Assembly (NCBI GenBank): GCA_018136815.1
Contig: CM030935.1
Coordinates: 1,670,204 to 1,734,203, forward strand
Direction of reading: 5' to 3'
Length of the DNA: 64,000 nt
Source of the DNA: Isochrysis galbana
Taxonomy: Eukaryota; Haptophyta; Isochrysidales; Isochrysidaceae
This document shows positions 30,814-40,582 of this stretch, piece by piece. The position numbers and the translations under genes were made by a program. The notes beneath the pieces were generated by a model. It had not been told where the DNA came from. It ran no database searches and saw only the letters and a program-made list of their open reading frames with translations. Positions within the stretch are counted from its first letter, which is position 1, and each line of letters begins with the position of its first letter.

Positions 30814-30989
30814 CTACAGCCTTTTCTCCACCAGCCTAGCCACAAGCTGCTCGAGGTCCACATCCGAGAAGGAGCGGCGGCGAGAGGCAGCGGACGCTGG
30901 CGAGGGTGACTTAGAGCGAGCAGAGGAAGGAGAGAGTCGGGCGGGGGGCTCCTGCCCGGAGGAGGCTCGCTCCTCTCCCTCCTCCACTT
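30814..30989 (-). pseudogene. Possible last exon of an unidentified gene
   Basis: On minus, an acceptor-like CACCTTTCAG at 30990 opens a frame (VEEGEERASSGQEPPARLSP ... RRRSFSDVDLEQLVARLVEKR) that ends in a stop at 30814. The acidic start, Ser/Arg linker and terminal amphipathic helix look coding. Upstream exons are not visible in the repeat-filled DNA to 31600, so it may be a remnant. Confidence 0.3.
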
Positions 30990-31049
30990 CTGAAAGGTGA
31001 CCAGCAGAGGGAGGAAGGGAGGGAGAATAAGCTTGTGAACATGTTAGCC

Positions 31050-31555
31050 TAATATCTAGATATTAGGTATCTACTTGGCAAATCTCACTATTAGTATCTA
31101 ATATGTTAGCCGATGTGCACTATTAGTATCTAATATGTTAGCCGTGGCCGCCAAACCTACTATTAATGTATTAATAGCCCCCCCCCCCGACCGACCCCGA
31201 CACGCTGTCGAAACTAGCTAGGGGCGGAACGGCGGAACTCGTCCGTGGTGGCGACGTCAAGTGGGTTCGAACCCCGGGGCTTCAAACTACTGTGTGTGTG
31301 GTGTGTGGGGCTCTGTGTGGGTCCTATGTCCTATGACTTTTTGTTGTCTCATATAGATGTACGTGCGTACGCTTACGCGATTGCAGGCGCTACGTGTACT
31401 TATACTTACTACTTATGTACCAGTAATACTGATAATACTGATAATACTAATAATAGGCGAGCGAAGCGCACTATCTGTATCTAATATGTTAGCCGTAGGG
31501 AACTATCTATATCTAATATGTTAGCCAAAATGCACTATTAGGTTCAAATATGTTA
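31050..31555. repeat. Degenerate TATCTAATATGTTAGCC repeats
   Basis: Five to six units of the form CACTATTAGTATCTAATATG TTAGCC (split here for length) occur at 31085-31145 and 31480-31550, with spacing of about 33 bases within each cluster. The middle (31150-31470) is unique and includes GGGTTCGAACCCC near 31262. Confidence 0.7.
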
Positions 31556-31599
31556 GCCCAAATCCAAACCTATTCACAAGCTTAAGGGAGAAGGAAACG

Positions 31600-32195
31600 C
31601 TGCCGCAGACGAAGGAGACTGTGAGCGGACAGCAGCCGCAGCTCGAGTGCGCAGAGCAGGACCGGGGCGCAGCATGAAGCAGCCAGGGGCCAGGGGCGGA
31701 GCAGGCGCTGGTGGGGCGCGGGCGAGGGTGCTGTGCGAGGCCTGCCCTCCGCGGAGAGGAGGGTGGAGGGTCCTATGGCATCAGCACCCTAGCTGTGAAA
31801 CACAGGAACAGTGGTTTTTTTCGGAAGTCAAAAACAATGTTTTTCACCGTGTTTCAAACTCCCTCCTTTGTGGCCACCGTTTTTCGGCGGGGGCCAAACA
31901 AAGGCCCCCTCTAAGGGGCGTGCTGTCGCATTCGCGATCGACTCTCTCACCTTGTGCCTTTTCGCGCTCGGTTGCGTTCCGGTTTTACTCGTTACTCGTT
32001 GATTCTTTACTCGTAACTCGCCTGTTGCTCCTTGCCTGCGTGCGCGCGTGCGCCCGTGCGCCCCTTTGTGGCCGACCTGACCTTGTTCTCGCGCCCCTTT
32101 GTGGCCGATCTGACCTTGTTCTCAGAGGCTGCAACGACCTCAGGTTTGGTTATTTTTTTTTACAAATGCCCCCGTGAAATGGGTATAAAAATTAA
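31600..32195. other. Intergenic with a 33-bp tandem duplication
   Basis: GCCCCTTTGTGGCCGA followed by CTGACCTTGTTCTC occurs twice in tandem (about 32059-32123). A frame 31647-32177 spans the region but its composition is not convincing. Confidence 0.4.
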
Positions 32196-32310
32196 GCACC
32201 CCCCCCTCCCCCCCCCTTCCCCCCGCCCCCCCCCCTTCCCCCCCCCCCCCCTCTCCCCCCCCCTGCCCCGCCCCCTCCCTTCTCTTCTTCGCCTCTCTCC
32301 TCTCGCGCCC

Positions 32311-32604
32311 ATGTCCCTCCTCCGTCCAAATGACAGTGCACTGGAGCTCGAGGCGGAGTGCGCACTTGCGCTCGCGCGCATGCACCAGGGCCCCTGGTGC
32401 CCATTGAGCGCCATGGGATGTCTGCACATGCGGACGCCTCCCGTCATCCTTGCAGAAACCGCAGCTGGGAGGCTGTCTCCCAATAAGACCAAAAGCCTCC
32501 CGTCATCCTGGCAGAAACCGCAGCTGGGAGGCTGTCTCCCAATAAGACCAAAAGCCTCCCGTCATCCTGGCAGAAACCGCAGCTGGGAGGCTGTCTCCCA
32601 ATGA
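32311..32604 (+). CDS. Candidate first exon interrupted by a LINE
   Basis: After a 100-base C/T tract (32195-32300), ATG 32311 opens MSLLRPNDSALELEAECALA LARMHQ (split here), a plausible helical N-terminus. The frame then enters 59-bp tandem repeats and ends at a TGA inside the LINE target-site duplication. The pyrimidine tract before the ATG resembles those of other genes here, so this could be the start of a host gene broken by the LINE at 32605; no continuation is recognised after 35877. Confidence 0.3.
   Translation: MSLLRPNDSALELEAECALALARMHQGPWCPLSAMGCLHMRTPPVILAETAAGRLSPNKTKSLPSSWQKPQLGGCLPIRPKASRHPGRNRSWEAVSQ
32436..32604 (+). repeat. 59-bp tandem repeat, 2.9 units
   Basis: Units start GCCTCCCGTCATCCT at 32436, 32495 and 32554 and contain AAACCGCAGCTGGGAGGCTG. 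CCTCCC and GGGAGG within each unit can pair. Confidence 0.9.
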
Positions 32605-32911
32605 AAAAAAAACATCTGAAGATTCAGGGCTACACACCTACCGTCTACTGGGCTTTCCAGCTCTATTCCCATCGCCCTTACCTCCCCTCCCTCCACCTCC
32701 TCGCCTGCCCCCCTTCTTTCCTTTTTCTTTGGTTTCCGGGGTCCGACCTCCGTGCACTACATGAGGTCTGGTTTGGAGCGTGGGGTCTGGGCGGGCCTGT
32801 TGGTCTTGCTCTCGCGTGTGTCTTGTCTTCCCGGTCGTGTTTAGGTGGTTGGGTCCCGTCTGGGTCGCGTTGCCTCTAGTGGTGTCTTCTCTTATCGGTT
32901 TCCTAAGTGAT

Positions 32912-33248
32912 TCATTCATCCTCTTCACCTTGCTCCCCGGTCTCTTGGACAGCGTGCTCGATTCCCAGTTTGGCGGCTAGCTTGGCTAGCTCCTCGCTGG
33001 GTTTGAGCCTGCCTTTGTCGCTTATGTGAAATGCGGGTCTTAGTTCGCCTAGATCTATCCTTTTTTTGGGTTGCCTACCCATGCCCGCTTGGGCTGTTCT
33101 CGCCGAGTCGGTTTCGTACGCGAATAATAGAGCTTTACACAAAACGGTGTATCTTTCTATTGTTCTTATCAGAATTGATTCTTCCGAGAAAACTATGTTG
33201 TCATAGTGGATTCTATAGAAGTCCGTTATGATATATCTCCATGCCAAC
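32912..33248 (-). pseudogene. LINE RT C-terminal tail
   Basis: The frame AWRYIITDFYRIHYDNIVFS through GRQPKKRIDLGELRPAF to a Glu-rich end matches the frameshifted copy at 18650-18988 and here is uninterrupted, but it lacks the catalytic part. Confidence 0.75.
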
Positions 33249-34240
33249 AAAAAAACCTTTTAATATTCTCGCCTCCCCCGTGGCACTGACTCGCATATTC
33301 GTAGCCACGCCCCCTTCCCTTCCTCACCCTCATTCCCCGCCTTGCGGCAACTCCCCTCGTGCTCTACTTAGGGGCTCGGGATATGTGGGGGGTCCGAGCG
33401 GAGCTGTGTGCACTTGTCCTCAGCGGCGTGTTCTCCGCTCTCTCCTGTGCCACTGAGTGACCCGTTTGTTTTTAGAGTTGTTCCATGGCCCCTTGGCTTA
33501 GTGTGCGTGGCGTTCCTCTTAGATGACCTATAGTGATCGATCGCGTTCTTAGATGGTAAGTTTCCCCGGGCCGACGCTTCATGTTATGCGAGTCTTTCAG
33601 CGAGGCCAAGTGCTTTTGCTACGAGGCGGGTGTTTTCGCTCAGTTGTAGTCTACCTTTCTCGTTTTCAATGAATACGGGGGCGCTGAGTTCTAGCGATTT
33701 CTTGAGTTTCGGCTTTCTCCCTTGAGCGGCTTTGTGCGTGCGTGCAGAGCAGTGCGCTTTTGGCGGGGTGAGGCCCCTGACTAATGTAGTGAATCTCACT
33801 AGTGTAGACTCTAGGATAGGTATGTAGTGGTATTCGTATGACTCAAATTCTACTCTGTAGAAGTCTCTTAGTATATATTTCCACGCTATCACGTATAGTG
33901 CTTTTAGGCTTTCGGGAGTGTTCGTACCAGGATATCTAAGAACGCGATCGATCACTATAGGTCATCTAAGAGGAACGCCGCGCACACTAAGCCAAGGGGC
34001 CATGGAACAACTCTAAAAACAAACGGGTCACTCAGTGGCACAGGAGGGAGCGGAGAACACGCCGCTGAGGACAAGTGCACACAGCTCCGCTCAGACCCCC
34101 CACATATCCCGAGCCCCTAAGTAGAGCACGAGGGGAGTTGCCGCAAGGCGGGGAATGAGGGTGAGGAAGGGAAGGGGGCGTGGCTACGAATATGCGAGTC
34201 AGTGCCACGGGGGAGGCGAGAATATTAAAAGGTTTTTTTT
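33249..34240. mobile_element. Family-B LINE foldback, 306-bp arms
   Basis: Arms 33249-33554 and 33934-34240 are inverted copies differing at about three positions, with a 379-base loop. Each arm's outer end is AACCTTTTAATATTCTCGCC or its complement, the family-B 3' terminus, so two 3' UTRs point outward. The loop (minus 33955-33584) codes an RT tail with VIAWKYILRDFYRVEF and ends AKALGLAERLA. Transcripts through it would form a near-perfect long hairpin. Confidence 0.9.
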
Positions 34241-34297
34241 TTCATTGCCTCTTGGATGGTCTTTTTCGGTGGCGCCATGCGCTTGCGCTCTTCGCGC

Positions 34298-35833
34298 TCA
34301 AGGCGTGCGGCTTTCTCTTCCGCGCTCCGCGCAGACACAGATGGGCAGGGGGGGGTGGAACGCCATGGCGTAACCTTTGTTGTAACCCTTGCATCCCTTG
34401 GGTCCCGCGTGGATGCTGAGGTCCTTGATGTCGCCGCCGAGTTCGCGGCAGTTTCGTACCGCGTATTCTACGGGGTATGGGGCTCCGTTAATGGTGAGAA
34501 GAATCTTGCGCGGGAAATCGAACGAATTGAACGAGCCTTGCTTGGGGGCGACATACAGGTGGTACACCTCTTTCTTGCCTTGGGTTACGAGGACTCCCTC
34601 TTTCGTGAGGATCTTGGTACGTTCTTGGTTCCCCTGTATGAAGTAGAAGCCATGGTTCTCGACCGCCTTGGCGAGGGAGCTGATGGTGATGAGGTTTTTC
34701 AGCTCAAATTTGTAGTTGCGTACCACTAGGTGCGCCGAAACGTCCCTAAAGGCGCCGGCGAGCGCCTTGCCTGACGCCCGCGGGAGGCTCTTGGTCTTTT
34801 CGTCAAGTGTCTGATACTTGACCGCTATGGGACAGGGGATGCCCGCCTTGCGAAAATCCGCTACGTCTTTGTACATTTCACGAAATTGGTTAGCGCAGTC
34901 TGCCGTCACGAGGATCTCCCATGGGCCGGAGGCGCTCTTGGACAAGAAGTCGGGCTCGAGGTCAACGCCCTCCAGCTTGTTGAGATGGGCGGTGATAGCG
35001 CCTAAGGTCTCTTCATCTTTGGCCTTGTAACCTTTCTCGTATGCCGTGAATGTGATGATGATCTTCTTGTCAATCGGAAATTCGGTTTCTTCTTCGGGCA
35101 TAGGTTCGAGGTCTTCGTCAAGTAGGGCCACCTGCGTGGCCGGTGAGAGGGGTGGGGTTAGTCCCATGTGTGGTCCAGCCTCTATGAGGTCCATGAAGCC
35201 CTTTGGGTCCGTGTCTATGTCGCCCTCTCTCAAGGGTTTCGTGTGTTGGGTGTTTTGTGTTGGCTCTTGTTTGTGTTGGTGTCCGATGTGTTGGGTCTCC
35301 CTGGTTGGTGTTGTGTGCGACGCGTGCTTGCCTGAGTCGCGCTTGTCCCTCCGCCTCTCGGCTGCGCTGGTGAGTTTGTTCTCAGTGCTGTGTCCCTTGT
35401 TGTCGTTTGTCCCCACCTTGGGGGTCCACAGCTGGTCTCTGTCATTCTTTTGGTTTTGGTACGACATTCCCCCAGTTGGGTTCTGTCTGAGATGGTGCCG
35501 GGTCAGCCCCTCGCGCCGGAGCGCGAGGGCGGTACCGCGGCTGTGTAGGGTCCAGGCCCGGGGGCCTTCCCTGATGGAGCGTCCCTCTGGCTTGGTGTGG
35601 CAGGTGTGACTGTGAGGTGAGATGTATGTGTGTTGTATGTTGGCCACCAGCATGCGGGCTGTTCGCTCGCTGTTCTCGGGTGTGCGCGGGCGTGGCCCGC
35701 TGGCTCCTATGCCCACCTGGCTGGGAGGGTCGTCCTGGCGCGGCCGCTTCGGCGACAGCGGCGTGTCCATTAGTCCTTCGTCCATCGCGGCGAGGGCAGC
35801 GGCAGCGAGAGCGGGCGGCGGCGCGCGCTCCAT
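34298..35833 (-). CDS. LINE ORF1 protein, intact
   Basis: 511 aa starting MERAPPPALAAAALAAMDEG, 21 bases after the hairpin arm. The first ~270 residues are Pro/Arg/Thr rich and unstructured. A compact region follows: KKIIITFTAYEKGYKAKDEE, HLNKLEGVDLEPDF, GPWEILVTADCANQFREMYK, AHLVVRNYKFELKN and KEVYHLYVAPKQGSFNSFDF, with a late VRNCRELGGD stretch. Fragments recur at 22969-24160, 37706-38188, 43611-43910 and 49150-49540. An RNA-binding gag-like role is inferred from position as ORF1; I recognise no named domain. After the stop a short frame MAPPKKTIQEAM is cut by the nested insertion and may be the start of ORF2. Confidence 0.75.
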   Translation of the reverse strand: MERAPPPALAAAALAAMDEGLMDTPLSPKRPRQDDPPSQVGIGASGPRPRTPENSERTARMLVANIQHTYISPHSHTCHTKPEGRSIREGPRAWTLHSRGTALALRREGLTRHHLRQNPTGGMSYQNQKNDRDQLWTPKVGTNDNKGHSTENKLTSAAERRRDKRDSGKHASHTTPTRETQHIGHQHKQEPTQNTQHTKPLREGDIDTDPKGFMDLIEAGPHMGLTPPLSPATQVALLDEDLEPMPEEETEFPIDKKIIITFTAYEKGYKAKDEETLGAITAHLNKLEGVDLEPDFLSKSASGPWEILVTADCANQFREMYKDVADFRKAGIPCPIAVKYQTLDEKTKSLPRASGKALAGAFRDVSAHLVVRNYKFELKNLITISSLAKAVENHGFYFIQGNQERTKILTKEGVLVTQGKKEVYHLYVAPKQGSFNSFDFPRKILLTINGAPYPVEYAVRNCRELGGDIKDLSIHAGPKGCKGYNKGYAMAFHPPLPICVCAERGRESRTP

Positions 35834-35876
35834 GACCCTATCAGTTTACTGATAGTTCGAGGCTGTCTCCCAATGA

Positions 35877-36364
35877 TGGTGATTGAGCGCTTCTCGCCTT
35901 GGGCCTCGAGCCTCTAGCCTCTCCTCGAGCCATTTCCCAGCCTCACAGCGCCCCCAGAGGGCGAAGGACACACGGCGAAGGGATTGCGCCCGTGCGAGGA
36001 ATTGGCCGCCCACGGAGTACCCTTGAGCGGCGTCGTCGCTAGTCGCTAGCGCGCTATGGTTGTAGAAGTTGGGGTGGTCTCTCGGCGGGGGTACCACGTT
36101 AGAAATTGTAGTCTTGTAAGAGGTCTTGTTGGCTAGCATCCCTAGCCACATACACCGGACGAGCCATGCACCGACCGCGCACACCCCCATCGCGGGGTAG
36201 GGGCTCCGTTGCCGATAAGGCACGGTCCCTCAGCACTAGGATTAAACTAGGACAACAAGAAAACTCCGACACCCCCCCACGCCCCCCAACATGCTTTCCT
36301 ACTCTAATCTCTCTCCTCGCTCCTCCCCCCCTCTTCTACTGCGGGGCGGGCGGCACGCCGGTGG
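35877..36364. other. Spacer upstream of cytochrome b561
   Basis: ATGGTGATTGAGCGCTTCTC at 35877-35897 matches the tandem units at 14905-14930. The last 100 bases before the next gene are C/T rich. No gene. Confidence 0.45.
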
Positions 36365-37147
36365 ATGGACTTCGGCTCGCCGGCGCAGAGACGAGACAGC
36401 ATGATGGACAGCTCGGACGAGGGACTGGAGTCGCAGCGGCTGACCGGAACCGCAAGTTCGCGCGGCTCATACGGCCCGCTCGGTCGCTCAGGCCTCCTGG
36501 TCGTCTCGGCAACCACGCACCTGCTCGCGCTTGTGCTGCTCGTGCTGCTCACCAGCACACTCAAGACGTACCTCTCGGCAGAGAAGCCACTGTTGACGTG
36601 GCGCACATTCCCGCTTCACCCATTCCTCATGGTCCTCGCCTTCGGCTTCCTCGCTCCCATCGCCGCCGCCGCGTGGAAGTCTTACGAGCACGGCCTCGGC
36701 ATGAGCCATGGCACCGTCAAGCTCATCCATGGTGTCCTCATGCTCTGTGCGACCATTGTAGGCGTGCTTGGTGTGATCGACATGTGGCTTGTCCACGAGG
36801 ATGGGGCTGCTGCGCAGACCGCCAAAGGCTGGGCTGTGCACTTCCAGAGCTCGCATTCCTATGTCGGCTTCGCAACTGTGCTATTCTTCGCCCTCCAGTC
36901 TGTGGGAGGTATTGCAGCGTTTTCTCTACCCGCGCTTAGTGCGCGTCGTCGCGCAGAGGCAGTGGAGCCGCATCGCCTTCTCGGTGGAGCAGCCGCGCAC
37001 CAGGCAGCGATGATTGCAATAATCACCGGCATTCTCTCCTTGGCAGGGCGAGGAGACAACGTTGCCTCCAAGGATGTAGAATTCAAGGTTGCAGCAATGC
37101 TTGCGCTTGCGCTGTGCATTTGCCTTGGGCTCGTGCTCCGCCGCTAA
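36365..37147 (+). CDS. Cytochrome b561-family membrane protein
   Basis: 260 aa, one exon. After a polar N-terminus there are five to six hydrophobic helices. Four His in b561 positions are visible: LHPFLM (His85), IHGVLM (His122), SSHSYVG (His164) and EPHRLLGG (His203). They would hold two b hemes for transmembrane electron transfer, usually from ascorbate or a similar donor. GWAVHFQSSHSYVGF and LHPFLMVLAFGF are typical family stretches. It lacks DOMON or reductase additions and ends LCICLGLVLRR. The substrate and membrane cannot be read from sequence. The ATG at 36365 follows a pyrimidine-rich leader; Met13 or Met14 are alternatives. Confidence 0.85.
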   Translation: MDFGSPAQRRDSMMDSSDEGLESQRLTGTASSRGSYGPLGRSGLLVVSATTHLLALVLLVLLTSTLKTYLSAEKPLLTWRTFPLHPFLMVLAFGFLAPIAAAAWKSYEHGLGMSHGTVKLIHGVLMLCATIVGVLGVIDMWLVHEDGAAAQTAKGWAVHFQSSHSYVGFATVLFFALQSVGGIAAFSLPALSARRRAEAVEPHRLLGGAAAHQAAMIAIITGILSLAGRGDNVASKDVEFKVAAMLALALCICLGLVLRR

Positions 37148-37705
37148 GGCTGCGTGTGATTTCTCGTTGCTTCCCTCACTCGCTTTCAATCCCATTTGCG
37201 TGGTCACATCCATCTAAGTGTCAGAACGAGGATGTAGTGGGCGAGTAATTCACATATACACATACCGTTATGCTTTCACAAACAGATGCTCGGGCCTCGA
37301 CATCAGCGAAAAAGACAAGAAACCACGAAAGGCCGCGTTCCTTCGAATCTTCGAATGTTCATAGTTTTCTTCTACATAAACACGAGTCTGTTTTGAAAAT
37401 ATATTCCAGAGTTTCTGTAGCATCACCATCACCATACTAGTTCGTTTTTATTTATTTATGGATGCCCATCAAGGAGGATGTATCATGTATCATCCGTATG
37501 TAGGATGATGCATCTCGCATCTCTGGTGAACCTAGTGCACTTGGTGCACTCAAACTGCATCTCTCATGCACCTAGTGCACATTGCTCACGCGTGTGTGCT
37601 GCGGCGGCTGGCGGCTGGGCGCGGCTCCGATGGCGGAGTGTGTGCTCACCGTGCGGCTCGTCCATCTCGAGTATGAGTATGAGATGTGGCACCCTCGCCG
37701 GTGCT
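37148..37705. other. Intergenic, no gene seen
   Basis: 3' region of the b561 gene; AT-rich, with CTAGTGCAC motifs near 37530-37580. A family-A ORF1 remnant begins about 37700. Confidence 0.45.
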
Positions 37706-38188
37706 GGATGAAGAGGTGGCTGTCATTGACAACGACCCTGAGCCCGAAGGGGACGAGGAATTTCACATCTCCATGAAAAAAAAACATCTGAAGATTCTGG
37801 GCTACACACCTACTAGTCTCGGGTCTTCCCGTCACTAACTAACACCGCCCTTATATTCCCTCCCTCTACCTCTTCCCCTGCCCCCCGTCATTCCTTTTTT
37901 TTCGGTTTCCGGGGTCCGGCCTCGGTGCACTACCTAAGGCCTAGTTCGGAGTGTGGGTTTGGGCAGGCCTTTTGTTCCGAATTGTTGTGCCTCGTGCCCA
38001 CTCGGGTGCTTGTTGGGCTTATGGTCTGTGTCGGTTGCGTGTACGCCTCTCTTTCTGTCTGTCTGTGTGACGTGTACGTTGCTCCATCACCATTGTTTTG
38101 TTACTCCCTGGCCCCCTCGACAGCGTGTTCACATCTCCATGGAAATAATCATCACTTTCACGCCGTACGAGCGTTCACAAAAGATCAA
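37706..38188 (+). pseudogene. ORF1 fragment split by a LINE insertion
   Basis: Left part 37706-37775 reads VLDEEVAVIDNDPEPEGDEE then FHISM. Right part 38128-38188 reads HISMEIIITFTPYERSQKI. Together they align with the conserved ORF1 core of 35833-34298. A 352-bp LINE fragment separates them. Confidence 0.8.
37776..38127 (-). mobile_element. 5'-truncated family-A LINE with 14-bp TSD
   Basis: TTCACATCTCCATG flanks it at 37762-37775 and 38128-38141. Read on minus it ends AGCCCAGAATCTTCAGATG plus nine T. Only 3' UTR sequence is present. Confidence 0.9.
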
Positions 38189-38189
38189 T

Positions 38190-38585
38190 AACTAAGTTTA
38201 TACTTGGTTCACCCATGGCGGGGCACGAGCCCCCCCCTCTCTCCACTCCTCCCCCGCCATGGGGGAGGAACCACCCACTCTCCTGGCATGCCTGATGGCT
38301 TGCCAGGAGCACACTGCCATGCTGACCCATCCCTCTCCCCACAGGCACGCCTGATTCGCCCGCCCTGGCCTGTCGTGGCCAGCCCATCCCTCTGACCAGC
38401 CCCTCCTCCCCCTGGGCCCCCCTGATCAGGACCCCCCAGCCAGCTCCAGTCGACTGGCAGGGGCTCGAGAGCCAGCGATGGAGAGGCAGGAGGGGCCAGG
38501 GCCATGCCCCAGCCTCACCTGCCCCCTGAGCTGCGCTCCCAGGCCCCTGCTGGCCTCCTGGGGACCTGAAGAGGGGCCGCAGGCG
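38190..38585 (+). mobile_element. Family-D element, first copy
   Basis: Starts with AACTAAGTTTATACTTGGTT (hairpin; U4-G17 wobble in RNA), then CACCC and ATG at 38215. Matches 46832-46447 inverted at about 98% to the end GACCTGAAGAGGGG. Reading frames are short (26 aa from the first ATG), so coding is doubtful. It lies against an ORF1 fragment. Confidence 0.8.
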
Positions 38586-39180
38586 CGCGCCATGGGCCCC
38601 CGCCGCAGGGAAGAGAGGAGGAAAAGGGAAGAGGGAGGGGAGGGGGGAGTGGCAGCTCTCCCCTCCGGCGTTTACGTGTCTTCTCGCCCCGTTTGGGTAA
38701 GAGAAGACGGGGGCGCCAGAACCAGGAGGGAAGGGGGCTTAATTAATGGGGTGAGGAGGGGGGGGCTCAGGGGCTCAGCACTCGAAACACTATTGAAATG
38801 GGCAGTTTTTCAATGTGGACTAGGTGTGAAAATCGGCTGACGCGAACGATTGGCGCGAAAGCTCTTGGCCCGTGGCACTCGCGGCTCGCGGCCGCATGGC
38901 GCGGCTGAAGGTGGTGGAGCCGCCGCAGCGCGGCGCTCGCACTGGGGTCGAGTATGAGTGGCAAGGCAAGGGGCGCAAGAAGAGGAGCTCAAGAGCTCAA
39001 CCACCAACAGTCCTCCCGGTGGAAACCATCACGCCTTGCGCCCAGACAGAGTGCTGCTTGGAAACCTGATGTTGTGCCATGGGAGAGTGATGAGGATAGT
39101 GATGGGGATGGGGAGGAGCAGTGGGTTGGTGATGCGAATGTGAGTCCCAGTGCTGAGCTCGTTGAGAAGTTGTTGAGGTG
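38585..39180 (+). other. Unassigned region with a possible small acidic ORF
   Basis: ATG 38896 opens MARLKVVEPPQRGARTGVEY; after a frame change near 39050 a second frame gives VPWESDEDSDGDGEEQWVGD and ends ELVEKLLR at 39181. This may be a frameshifted or spliced small gene. A G/A-rich tract covers 38600-38770. No family recognised. Confidence 0.3.
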
Positions 39181-39249
39181 AGATGCCTCGCGCCGTGCCG
39201 CCGCGCGGGCGGCTGCTAGCCGCGCGGGCGCGCGTGTGCGGGCGCGGGC

Positions 39250-39775
39250 GCGCGCTACCTTCCAAATACGGAGGGGCACATGGAGGGGGTTTCAAATACG
39301 GCAAATACGGTCTGTATTTGGCCTTCGGCCAAATACGGTGAATACGTATCTCCGCCGATCTCGGAGCGAGATCGCGTCCTTTCCCTCGCGGAGCGCGGAG
39401 CGCGGAGAGACCCCCCACGAGATATCTTGGGACCGGAGAATGTTTTGGACGAATCTTCCTGCCGTCGGCCGAGGAGAGGCGGACGGAGAGAGAGAGAGAG
39501 AGAGAGTCTCGCAGAGCGACTGCAGAACGAGAAGTCGAAGTCATGCCGGTTTATTACCTTAAACGAGCCAACAATTATAGTAACAGCAAAAACAAAATTC
39601 GAATCGCAAATTTCGAGACCAAAACCTGCAAACCTGGACTTGAGACCATGGGGAATCCGAATCTGTGTGTCTTGTGCGTCAGTGGCAACACGGGGAACTG
39701 TTCAATTGTAATTGTGAGCGCGTACCTTACACGAATATTCATGCCTATAACCTTCAGATGGGCAGGAATACAACA
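39250..39775 (+). repeat. Dispersed repeat E, second copy
   Basis: Multiple CAAATACGG units, the palindrome TATTTGGCC-TTC-GGCCAAATA (39315-39335), a GA run at 39486-39508, then a segment similar to 5640-5850. Confidence 0.65.
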
Positions 39776-40126
39776 ACAGGCCGACACCCCGAGCGACATA
39801 CGAATACCGCGAAAGCGCGGCGTTACTTGAAAAAGACGCGAGAAGAGGGGGCCGAGACCCCCCAGGGGCACGAAGTGTCACATGCAACAGGCGTTTATGT
39901 TTGTTTTGCCACAGGAACACCACACCAGCAGGTCTGCCCCAGCCCACCCCCTGCACTTGGCCCGTTGTAGTGCACGCGGCCCCCCCCCCGATACCAAAGA
40001 CAAAGGAATGAAGGGGGTGGTGTAAGGGAGTGAGTAAACTGGGGTATAGGCGATGTCGTTAGTGAGTACCGTGAGTACGTGGACCTGTATAGCTAGTAGC
40101 GTGAGTAGCCCGAATCTTCAGATGTT
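39776..40126 (+). mobile_element. Family-F LINE 3'-end element, first copy
   Basis: Begins AGGCCGACACC and ends GTAGCCCGAATCTTCAGATG TTTTA. An inverted copy at 44248-44597 starts at the same base, with about 97% identity. The common start suggests a short non-autonomous unit rather than random 5' truncation. No target duplication was found. Confidence 0.7.
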
Positions 40127-40134
40127 TTATTACT

Positions 40135-40480
40135 TTACTTGTAACTAGATACCATAAGGGCACTATCTACTTGTAACTAGATAGCATTTCGGCACTATCT
40201 ACTTCTATCCAGATAGTGCTCGCCGGGGGTTATTCGACGCCCTAGTGCATGGGGGGAGTCGCATGATGGCGGGGCGGGGGAAAGGGAAAGGGAAAGGGAA
40301 AGGGCCGGGAGAATGTGGGTGGGGGTGTAGAAAGTTTTTGCTGCGTGAGAAGAAAGCAGAGGGTCCACGGCCGCGTGTGCGGTGAGAATATTAAAAGGTT
40401 TATTTACATAATTATTATAAAAATCAAGCCCGCTGTAAAACTATTTCATTTTATTTTATTTTAAATAAATAAACCCGTAC
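40135..40480. repeat. Short tandem and family-B' 3' end
   Basis: TACTTGTAACTAGATA-type units at 40135-40215, then a plus-strand B' 3' end (GCATGATGGCGGGG ... GGTGAGAATATTAAAAGG) at 40240-40400, followed by an AT-rich stretch. Confidence 0.65.
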
Positions 40481-40582
40481 TTTACGGGAGCATGGTCCTC
40501 TTTCGACGGAACGGGACCTTACATACGAGTACTAGTACGAAAATAGGGGGGGGGGGGGGAGGTAGAGCGGAGGGGGCGAGCG

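Larger units (their letters stand above)
32605..35858 (-). mobile_element. Family-A LINE, both termini, 18-bp TSD, nested insertion
   Basis: GAGGCTGTCTCCCAATGA flanks it at 32587-32604 and 35859-35876. On minus it starts with a hairpin (CTATCAGT-AA-ACTGATAG, 35855-35838), ATG at 35833, an intact 511-aa ORF1 to 34298, then a nested family-B foldback (33249-34240). The RT C-terminal end (33250-32912), 3' UTR and AATCTTCAGATG plus T-run follow. Most of RT is absent, apparently lost where the foldback lies, so the copy cannot move by itself. It is inserted in the last 59-bp repeat. Confidence 0.9.
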
